A stretch of 64,000 nt of DNA from positions 62,001 to 126,000 of the forward strand of contig NZ_BNBL01000002.1 in NCBI RefSeq assembly GCF_014655595.1, in the 5' to 3' direction. The notes under the pieces are model-generated. The model did no database searches and had not been told where the DNA came from. It was given only the letters and a program-made list of their open reading frames with translations. Positions 55,455 through 64,000 of the stretch are shown in pieces. The position numbers and the translations under genes were made by a program. Position 1 is the stretch's first letter; each line of letters starts with the position of its first letter. Source of the stretch: Streptomyces griseocarneus. Lineage in GTDB: Bacteria > Actinomycetota > Actinomycetes > Streptomycetales > Streptomycetaceae.

Positions 55455-56234
55455 ATGCCCTACGTGCGCCACTGGCTGCGCTACTCCATCCTGCTGTTCG
55501 CGACCGCGATCGTCCTCGGGATGACCGCCGCGCACACCAAGCTCATCCAGCCGCACGACCTGGACCTGGACCGGACGATCCAGACCAACACCCGCACCGG
55601 CTGGCTGAACCACACGATGGAGGCGATCAGCTACTGCGCCTCGCCGGTCGCCGGCGTGCTGATCCTCGCGGTCTGGTGCGGGTACCTGCTGTTCGTGCGG
55701 CGCCGTCCCATCGCCGCGAGCGCCACGTTCCTGGTGGTCGCGGTCGGCTGGAACAGCACCCAGCTCGCGAAGGCCATCGTGGCCCGGCCCCGGCCGCCCC
55801 GGGAGTTCATGCTGGACCCCGAGATCGGCTCCAACAGCTTCCCCAGCGGCCACACCGCCTTCACCGTGGCGGCCATGGTCGGCCTGTACTTCCTCCTGCG
55901 GGAGTCCCGGCACCGCGGCACGGTCGTGGTCGGCGGCGTCCTCGCCGTCCTGCTGGTGGCCTTCTCCCGGATGTACGTCGGCGCCCACTACCCCACCGAC
56001 ACCCTCGGCTCGGTGCTGATCGCCGGCTCCGCGATCTTCTTCGTGACCGGCGTGTGGCACGCCTGGCTGCTGCCCAACCTCGACCGCCTGCCGCTGATCG
56101 GCGCCCTGCTGACGCGCTTCGGCCTTGAGGAGGAGCGCGCCGAGCTCGCGGCGGCCCAGGGCGGCTACGGTCACCCGGCCGCGGTGCCCGGCCCGGGCCG
56201 TGGCGGGCGCCACCGCCGGCACGCGGGGCGCTGA
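55455..56234 (+). CDS. PAP2-family membrane phosphatase
   Basis: 259 residues from ATG 55455 (AAGGA 10 nt upstream). Five to six membrane helices. The three acid-phosphatase motifs are present: KAIVARPRPP, SFPSGHTAF and SRMYVGAHYPTD, with catalytic His in the second and third. It dephosphorylates lipid phosphates such as undecaprenyl diphosphate or phosphatidic acid at the outer face of the membrane. C-terminal 40 residues are basic and cytoplasmic. Open reading upstream (from 55362) is rejected for lack of a ribosome site. Confidence 0.9.
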   Translation: MPYVRHWLRYSILLFATAIVLGMTAAHTKLIQPHDLDLDRTIQTNTRTGWLNHTMEAISYCASPVAGVLILAVWCGYLLFVRRRPIAASATFLVVAVGWNSTQLAKAIVARPRPPREFMLDPEIGSNSFPSGHTAFTVAAMVGLYFLLRESRHRGTVVVGGVLAVLLVAFSRMYVGAHYPTDTLGSVLIAGSAIFFVTGVWHAWLLPNLDRLPLIGALLTRFGLEEERAELAAAQGGYGHPAAVPGPGRGGRHRRHAGR

Positions 56235-56392
56235 GCCCCACCCCCCCGTACGCGGTGATCATGGCGGACTCCCCACGGAGTCCGCCATGATCCGTTTTCG
56301 GGCCCCCCGATCCGCCTTCCGAATGCCCGCCCCGCGCTCTACCGTGTGCGCCGGCAACCGCAGCGACCGGCCGGCGACCACATGGAGGGGCC

Positions 56393-57583
56393 GTGGATCT
56401 CCAGTACACCCCGCAGCAGCAGCGGTTACGGGCCGAGCTGCGCGAGTACTTCGCGGACCTGGTGCCCGACGGAGCCTACGAGCGGCACACCGACCCCGTC
56501 GAGCGCAAGCGCTTCTACCGCCGGACCATCCGCCGCCTGGGCGCGGACGGCCGCCTGGGGGTGGGCTGGCCCCGGGAGTACGGCGGCAGCGGCATGACCC
56601 CGATGGAACAGTTCGTCTTCTTCGACGAGGCGGCGCAGGCGGGCGTCCCGCTGCCGCTGATGGCGCTCAACACCGTCGGCCCGACGCTGATGAGGTTCGG
56701 CACGGAGGAGCAGAAGGCGTACTTCCTTCCGGGCATCCTCTCCGGCGAGCTGGACTTCGCGATCGGCTACAGCGAGCCCGGCGCCGGCACGGACCTCGCC
56801 GCCCTCACCACCCGCGCCGTCCGCGAGGGCGACGTGGACACCGGCCACTACACCGTCAACGGGCAGAAGATCTGGACCACCAACGGCGACACCGCCGACT
56901 GGGTCTGGCTCGCCGTCCGTACGGACCCCGACGCCCCGCGCCACAAGGGCATCAGCATCCTCCTCGTGCCCACGAGCGACCCCGGCTACTCCTGCACCCT
57001 CATCAACACCCTCGCCTCCCACGACACCACCGCCAGCTACTACGACGGCATCCGCGTCCCCGCCACCCGCCGCGTCGGCCGGGAGAACGAGGGCTGGCGG
57101 CTCATCACCACCCAGCTCAACCACGAGCGCGTCACCCTCGCCGCCCACGGCGCCACGGCCGTGCGGGCCCTGCACGACGTCCGGCAGTGGGCCGCCGCGA
57201 CCCCTCTGGCCGACGGCCGCCGCGTCATCGACCTCGGCTGGGTACGCGGCCGGCTGGCCCGTACGCACATCCGGCTCGAGGCCATGAAGCTGCTCAACTG
57301 GCGCATGGTGGACGCCCTCCAGCGCGGCACCCTCACCCCCCAGGACGCCTCGGCCGTCAAGGTCTACGGATCCGAGGCCCGCCGCGACGCGTACGCCTGG
57401 CTGATGGAGGTGCTCGGCGCGGCGGGCCCCCTCAAGGAGGGCTCGGCCGGCTGCGCCCTGCGCGGCGAGCTGGAGCGCGGCTACCGCAGCGCCGTCATCT
57501 TCACCTTCGGCGGCGGCAACAACGAGATCCAGCGGGAGATCATCTCCTGGATCGGCCTGGGCATGCCCAGGGTGCGCCGCTGA
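56393..57583 (+). CDS. Acyl-CoA dehydrogenase
   Basis: 396 residues from GTG 56393 (GGAGGGG upstream). FAD and substrate motifs: IGYSEPGAGTDLAAL, GQKIWTTNGDTADWVWLAVRTD, and FGGGNNEIQREIISWIGLG near the C-terminus. It oxidises an acyl-CoA at C2-C3 using FAD. The chain-length preference cannot be judged; a steroid or branched-acid substrate is possible. It stands upstream of, and in the same direction as, the kinase gene (135 nt). Confidence 0.9.
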   Translation: MDLQYTPQQQRLRAELREYFADLVPDGAYERHTDPVERKRFYRRTIRRLGADGRLGVGWPREYGGSGMTPMEQFVFFDEAAQAGVPLPLMALNTVGPTLMRFGTEEQKAYFLPGILSGELDFAIGYSEPGAGTDLAALTTRAVREGDVDTGHYTVNGQKIWTTNGDTADWVWLAVRTDPDAPRHKGISILLVPTSDPGYSCTLINTLASHDTTASYYDGIRVPATRRVGRENEGWRLITTQLNHERVTLAAHGATAVRALHDVRQWAAATPLADGRRVIDLGWVRGRLARTHIRLEAMKLLNWRMVDALQRGTLTPQDASAVKVYGSEARRDAYAWLMEVLGAAGPLKEGSAGCALRGELERGYRSAVIFTFGGGNNEIQREIISWIGLGMPRVRR

Positions 57584-57718
57584 CCCGCCGGAACGCTCGG
57601 TCGCCGAGCCGCCGGACGCCACGGCGCCGCCTCCGTCGGCCTACTGGCGGCCCGGGCGGGCCGCCATACTTGAGGGGCCGGGGGAGGCACAGCGAATCGA
57701 CGGGGGCGGCGGCACAGC

Positions 57719-60004
<2,286 letters not shown>

Positions 60005-60069
60005 CGCTTCGTCAGAAAGTTGGTGCGGCCGGGTTCCCTCGCCGGCCGCCCTGCGGCATCCTGCCGCCC

Positions 60070-61263
60070 ATGCGGACCGAGCTGAGCCGCCGGCTGGGCA
60101 TCGAACACGCCCTCTTCGGCTTCACACCCTTCCCCGCGGTCGCCGCGGCCATCAGCCGGGCCGGCGGCCTCGGCGTCCTGGGCGCCGTGCGCTACGCCGC
60201 GCCCGGCGACCTCGCCCGCGACCTGGACTGGATGCAGGAGCACACCGACGGCAGACCCTACGGGCTCGACGTCGTGATGCCCGCCACCCGGGTCGAAGGG
60301 GTGACCGAGGCCGACGTCGAGGCCATGATCCCCGCCGGGCACCGGGACTTCGTCCGCACCACGCTCGCCGAACACGGCGTGCCCCGCCTCCCCGAGGGCG
60401 AGCCCTCCGGCTGGCGCGTCACCGGCTGGCTCGACGACGTGGCCCGCGGCCAGCTCGACGTCGCCTTCGACTACCCGATCACCCTCCTGGCCAACGCCCT
60501 CGGCCCGCCGCCCCCGGACGTCATCCGCCGCGCCCACGCCCGCGGCGTCCTCGTCGCCGCGCTCGCCGGCAGCGCCCGGCACGCCGCCCGGCACGCGGAG
60601 GCGGGCGTCGACATCGTCGTCGCCCAGGGCTACGAGGCCGGCGGCCACACCGGCGAGATCGCCACCATGGTGCTCACCCCCGAGGTCGTCCGCGCCGTCG
60701 ACCCGCTGCCCGTCCTGGCCGCCGGCGGCATCGGCAGCGGCGAACAGGTCGCCGCCGGACTCGCCCTCGGCGCCCAGGGCGTCTGGCTGGGCTCGGTCTG
60801 GCTCACCACCGAGGAGGCCGGCCTGACCTCCGGCGTCCTCACCGCCAAGCTCCTGGCCGCCGGTTCCGGCGACACCGTCCGCTCCCGCGCCCTGACCGGC
60901 AAGCCCGCCCGCCAGCTGCGCACCGCCTGGACCGACGCCTGGGACGACCCGACCGGCCCCGGCACCCTCCCCATGCCCCTCCAGGGCCTACTGGTGGCGG
61001 AGGCCCTCACCCGCATCCAGAAGTACGAGGTCGTTCCTCTGCTGGGTACGCCGGTGGGCCAGATCGTCGGCCGGATGGACAGCGTCCGGAGCGTGCAGGC
61101 CGTGGTCGATGACCTGACGAAAGGCTTCGAGAAGGCGGTGGACCGCCTGAACCACCTGGTTGTGGGCAATCGTTCCGCAGGGCTGGGGGCACCCCCAGCG
61201 GTAGCTGGGGGAGGGCGGGCACAACCCGACCACCGGCCCGCACCGGGAGGCGAAACGTCATGA
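60070..61263 (+). CDS. Nitronate monooxygenase-family flavoprotein
   Basis: 397 residues from ATG 60070. FMN-binding TIM barrel with AISRAGGLGVLGAVRY, DIVVAQGYEAGGHTGEIATMV and VLAAGGIGSGEQVAAGLALGAQGVWLGS. Members oxidise alkyl nitronates or act as enoyl reductase-like enzymes. The C-terminal 30 residues are low-complexity and encoded by a hairpin element common in Streptomyces intergenic DNA (61183-61211), so the ancestral end probably lay earlier. It overlaps the ligase gene by 4 nt (ATGA), implying a joint role on one acyl substrate. Confidence 0.88.
   Translation: MRTELSRRLGIEHALFGFTPFPAVAAAISRAGGLGVLGAVRYAAPGDLARDLDWMQEHTDGRPYGLDVVMPATRVEGVTEADVEAMIPAGHRDFVRTTLAEHGVPRLPEGEPSGWRVTGWLDDVARGQLDVAFDYPITLLANALGPPPPDVIRRAHARGVLVAALAGSARHAARHAEAGVDIVVAQGYEAGGHTGEIATMVLTPEVVRAVDPLPVLAAGGIGSGEQVAAGLALGAQGVWLGSVWLTTEEAGLTSGVLTAKLLAAGSGDTVRSRALTGKPARQLRTAWTDAWDDPTGPGTLPMPLQGLLVAEALTRIQKYEVVPLLGTPVGQIVGRMDSVRSVQAVVDDLTKGFEKAVDRLNHLVVGNRSAGLGAPPAVAGGGRAQPDHRPAPGGETS
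61183..61211. repeat. REP-like G/C hairpin element inside a coding sequence
   Basis: CTGGGGG (61183-61189), CCCCCAG (61192-61198) and a second CTGGGGG (61205-61211) form two alternative hairpins. I recall this type of sequence as frequent between genes in Streptomyces. Here it is translated as part of the C-terminal tail of the nitronate monooxygenase-like protein. Confidence 0.6.
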
Positions 61264-62810
61264 CGGACAAGCCGAACGGCTTCTGGGCCCAAGCCACCGC
61301 CGCGCCCGACCGCACGGTCCTCGTCACCCCCACCGGCCAAGCCTGGACCGCAGGTCACCTGCACGGAGCCGCCAACCGACTCGTCCACGGCCTCCGCGCC
61401 GCCGGCCTCCGCGCGGGCGACGCCTTCGCGACGGTCCTGCCCAACGGGCCCGAGTTCCTCACCGCCCATCTCGCCGCCACCCAGGCCGGCTTCTACCTCG
61501 TGCCCGTCAACCATCACCTGCTCGCACCGGAGATCGCCTGGATCGTCGCCGACTCCGGCGCCAAGGTGCTCCTGGCCCACGAGCGCTGGGGCGCCGCCGC
61601 GACCGCCGCGGCCGACGAGGCGGGCCTGCCGGCCGCCCACCGCTACGCCGTCGGGACCATCGCCGGCTTCCGCCCGTACGCCGCTCTCCTCCACGGCATG
61701 CCCGGCACCCCGCCCGCGGACCGCACCCTGGGGTGGGTCATGAACTACACCTCCGGCACCACCGGCCGGCCGCGCGGCGTCCGCCGCCCCCTGCCGGGCA
61801 GAGTGCCGGAGGAGAGCCATCTCGGCGGCTTCCTCGGCTTCTTCGGCATCGAGCCGTTCGGCGACAACGTCCACCTCGTCTGCTCACCGCTCTACCACAC
61901 CGCCGTCCTGCAGTTCGCGGCCGCGTCCCTGCACATCGGCCACACGCTGGTGCTGATGGACAAGTGGACGCCCGAGGAGATGCTGCGCCTGATCGAGACC
62001 CACCGGTGCACCCACACGCACATGGTCCCCACGCAGTTCCGGCGCCTGCTGGCCCTGCCGCCGGAGGTACGGGAGGCCTACGACGTCTCCTCCATGCGGC
62101 ACGCCGTCCACGGCGCCGCCCCCTGCCCGGACCACGTCAAACGGGCCATGATCCGCTGGTGGGGGGAGTGCGTCGAGGAGTACTACGCGGCCAGCGAGGG
62201 CGGCGGCGCGTTCGTCACGGCCGGGGAATGGCTGCGCAAGCCCGGCACGGTCGGCAAGGCCTGGCCCATCAGCGAACTCGCCGTCCTCGACGAGGACGGC
62301 ACGCCGTTGCCCGCAGGCCGGACGGGCACCGTCTACATGCGGATGGCCACCGGCGGCTTCGCCTACCACAAGGACGCGGACAAGACCCGCAAGAGCCGCG
62401 TGGGCGACTTCTTCACCGTCGGCGACCTCGGCCACCTCGACGAGGACGGCTACCTCTTCCTGCACGACCGCAAGATCGACCTGATCATCTCGGGCGGCGT
62501 CAACGTCTATCCCGCCGAGGTCGAGTCCGTGCTGCTGCGCCACCCCGCCGTCGCCGACGCGGCCGTCTTCGGCATCCCGCACGACGACTGGGGCGAGGAG
62601 GTCAAGGCCGTCGTCGAGCCCGCCGAGGGCCACCGGCCGGACGACGCGCTCGCCGCCGAGCTCCTCGGCCACTGCGCCCAGGCCCTGGCCGGTTACAAGC
62701 GGCCCCGGTCCGTCGACTTCATCGCCGCCATGCCGCGCGACCCCAACGGCAAGCTCTACAAGCGCCACCTGCGCGAACCGTACTGGCGCGGCTGCGAACG
62801 GGCGGTCTGA
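61260..62810 (+). CDS. Acyl-CoA synthetase (AMP-forming ligase)
   Basis: 516 residues. ANL-superfamily motifs: MNYTSGTTGRPRG (phosphate loop), YYAASEGGG, the core VGDFFTVGDLGHLDEDGYLFLHDRKIDLIISGG with the hinge Asp, and catalytic Lys in PNGKLYKR near the C-terminus. It activates a carboxylic acid as acyl-AMP and transfers it to CoA. ATG 61260 overlaps the upstream stop codon. With the acyl-CoA dehydrogenase and flavoprotein nearby it suggests degradation of an unidentified acid. Confidence 0.9.
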   Translation: MTDKPNGFWAQATAAPDRTVLVTPTGQAWTAGHLHGAANRLVHGLRAAGLRAGDAFATVLPNGPEFLTAHLAATQAGFYLVPVNHHLLAPEIAWIVADSGAKVLLAHERWGAAATAAADEAGLPAAHRYAVGTIAGFRPYAALLHGMPGTPPADRTLGWVMNYTSGTTGRPRGVRRPLPGRVPEESHLGGFLGFFGIEPFGDNVHLVCSPLYHTAVLQFAAASLHIGHTLVLMDKWTPEEMLRLIETHRCTHTHMVPTQFRRLLALPPEVREAYDVSSMRHAVHGAAPCPDHVKRAMIRWWGECVEEYYAASEGGGAFVTAGEWLRKPGTVGKAWPISELAVLDEDGTPLPAGRTGTVYMRMATGGFAYHKDADKTRKSRVGDFFTVGDLGHLDEDGYLFLHDRKIDLIISGGVNVYPAEVESVLLRHPAVADAAVFGIPHDDWGEEVKAVVEPAEGHRPDDALAAELLGHCAQALAGYKRPRSVDFIAAMPRDPNGKLYKRHLREPYWRGCERAV

Positions 62811-62852
62811 CGCCGTCGCGGTCCGCCGGGGGCTGTCGGGCGGCTGTCCGGA

Positions 62853-62889
62853 CAGGCGTCCGCCCCCCACAGGGGAGGGCGGATGCCTG
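62853..62889. terminator. 13-bp hairpin terminator
   Basis: Arms 62853-62865 and 62877-62889 pair over 13 bp with one G-U around an 11-nt loop, between the convergent ligase and acylase genes. Confidence 0.75.
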
Positions 62890-62899
62890 CCTCAGTGGC

Positions 62900-62922
62900 C
62901 GGCGAGCGCTCAGCGCTCGCCG
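62900..62922 (-). terminator. 11-bp palindrome overlapping the acylase stop codon
   Basis: CGGCGAGCGCT (62900-62910) and AGCGCTCGCCG (62912-62922) are perfect complements around one base and include the stop codon of the minus-strand acylase gene. Confidence 0.5.
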
Positions 62923-64000
62923 ACCCGCACCACCTTCAGCTTCGGAGAGGAGAGGATGTCCTTCTCGCAGAACCGTCCCCGCAGCATCCGGCCGGCCGAG
63001 AACAGCTCGGTCTGGTCGCTGTAGTGGGGCGAGGTGGGGTCGGAGGACTGACCGTACGTCAGGAGGGTACGGGCCACCGGGCAGCCGCCGCCGTCGAAGC
63101 CGACGGCCTGGATGTAGCTGGAGCCGTGGGCCACGTCGGTGTAGCCGCCGCCGGCGGCGTTCCAGCGGGCCTCGATCATGTTCCAGACGCCCAGGGCGTG
63201 CGCGCCGCCGGACACCGGGATGTGCTTGCCGTTCCGTACGACGAACTGGTGCTCGCCCAGCGGCGCGTCGAGCGCGATGCCCGCCGCCCGCAGCTCCGCG
63301 ACCGTGTCGGCCAGGGCGCGGGGGAAGCCGTCGGCCGAGGTGTCGAGCGTGTGGGGGGTCGTCACGGGCGAGGCGGGGGAGAAGGGCACCCGCCACAGCT
63401 TGTCCTCGGGGACGGTCCGCACGAGCCTGCCCCAGAAGCGGGCGAAGAGCAGCGCGCCCTTGCTGTCCTTGCCGACGGTCCGGTCCCACCGGGACAGGAC
63501 GCCGCACGCCGCCGAGACGTCCACGCTCTTCCCGTCGCTGCCGGTGGCCCGGCCGCCGGGCAGTGCGGCGCAGGCCTTCGCCGCGTCGGCGGCGGCCAGG
63601 TCGCCGGCCGGCGCGCGGTTCGCGAACTGCTGCCGCTCCAGGTCGGCCACGCCCAGGCCGCCGCGCTTCGCCATGGCGGCGACGTCCTGGATCCCGCCGC
63701 GCGTGCGCAGCGAACGGGACGTCGCGGTGTCGCCGAAGATCCGCGGGTAGCCGGTCAGCGGCCGGTCCGCGTTGGCCAGCCAGGCGCTGTCGTTGGAGTT
63801 CTCGGCGTACGGGGCGTCGAGGAGCGTGGGCATCGCGGACGGACCGAAGATGCCGCCCTGCACCGCGTCGGCGTCCCGGCCGAGCGCGCAGTCGCCGCGC
63901 GAGCCGTCCAGCACGGCCAGGCCCGCGGCCGGGAACGTCTGCCGGCCGAGCGCGGTGGAACACCGCTGGGCCAGCTCGTCGGTGACGCGGGGCAGCACCT
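62910..64000 (-). CDS. Aculeacin A/penicillin acylase-family Ntn hydrolase (C-terminal part, runs off window)
   Basis: The window holds about the last 363 codons; the N-terminal part, including the signal peptide, alpha chain and catalytic Ser at the start of the beta chain, lies beyond 64000. The GTG at 63998 is not taken as a real start. Recognisable beta-chain features are the ENSNDSAWLANADRPLTGYPRIFGD segment with its conserved Asn, RSLRTRGGI, and the late VARTLLTYGQSSDPTSPHYSDQTELFSAG. Such enzymes are secreted and remove acyl chains from lipopeptides, penicillins or acyl-homoserine lactones. Which substrate applies here is unknown. Confidence 0.88.
   Translation of the reverse strand, partial: VLPRVTDELAQRCSTALGRQTFPAAGLAVLDGSRGDCALGRDADAVQGGIFGPSAMPTLLDAPYAENSNDSAWLANADRPLTGYPRIFGDTATSRSLRTRGGIQDVAAMAKRGGLGVADLERQQFANRAPAGDLAAADAAKACAALPGGRATGSDGKSVDVSAACGVLSRWDRTVGKDSKGALLFARFWGRLVRTVPEDKLWRVPFSPASPVTTPHTLDTSADGFPRALADTVAELRAAGIALDAPLGEHQFVVRNGKHIPVSGGAHALGVWNMIEARWNAAGGGYTDVAHGSSYIQAVGFDGGGCPVARTLLTYGQSSDPTSPHYSDQTELFSAGRMLRGRFCEKDILSSPKLKVVRVGER

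Overview
The window is about 72% GC with strong third-position GC bias, GTG/TTG starts, AAGGAG-type ribosome sites and hairpin terminators lacking U-tracts. Together with ECF sigma, GAF/SpoIIE-phosphatase and AdpA-like regulators and a 2-methylisoborneol (MIB) locus, this points to a chromosomal arm-type region of Streptomyces or a close relative. I see no rRNA, tRNA, CRISPR array, IS element or phage integrase.

Layout. 1-2256: operon of three exported proteins, with a papain-like cysteine peptidase between two C-terminally membrane-anchored proteins. 2440-2880: unknown protein. 3327-9591: a double-glycine-leader peptide followed by a complete NHLM-type bacteriocin exporter (membrane fusion protein, C39-peptidase ABC transporter, second ABC transporter), with no modification enzyme. 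9611-17230, tail to tail with it: a 2539-residue LamG/ricin-like/coiled-coil protein with a beta-hairpin-rich, toxin-like C-terminal part and no visible signal peptide. 17432-24362: small metabolic, regulatory and secreted genes (isochorismatase-like hydrolase with divergent GlxA/AdpA-type regulator, lipoprotein, macro domain, beta-trefoil protein, serine hydrolase, PLP enzyme). 24520-27846: ECF sigma factor, a coupled unknown protein and two ROK-family proteins. 27967-32049: long-form GAPDH, DUF488, quinone-oxidoreductase-like MDR protein and AraC regulator. 32456-36057: MIB locus (family 2B encapsulin shell with cyclic-nucleotide-binding domain, MIB synthase, GPP methyltransferase). 36092-43186: UBP zinc finger, PoxB-like TPP enzyme, and a PaoABC-like molybdenum hydroxylase operon with its XdhC-type maturation factor. 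43391-47128: sugar-type ABC importer. 47211-52653: multi-domain GAF/PP2C/ATPase signalling protein, cyclase-family hydrolase, AhpD-like protein and MarR regulator. 52792-56234: M4 protease without propeptide, CapA-like protein, PAP2 phosphatase. 56393-64000: acyl-CoA dehydrogenase, Ser/Thr kinase with eight TPRs, nitronate-monooxygenase-like protein translationally coupled to an acyl-CoA ligase, and the end of an aculeacin/penicillin-type acylase cut by the window edge.

How genes work together. The best candidate for an undescribed system is 3254-17230: a Cys-free, Gly/Val-rich GG-leader peptide with a dedicated export machine and a possible attenuator between precursor and exporter genes, beside the giant LamG protein. 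The MIB locus makes and encapsulates a volatile terpenoid, which is known biology. The Pao-like operon (43186 to 38282) encodes the three subunits of an aldehyde-oxidoreductase-type enzyme and its cofactor-insertion chaperone.
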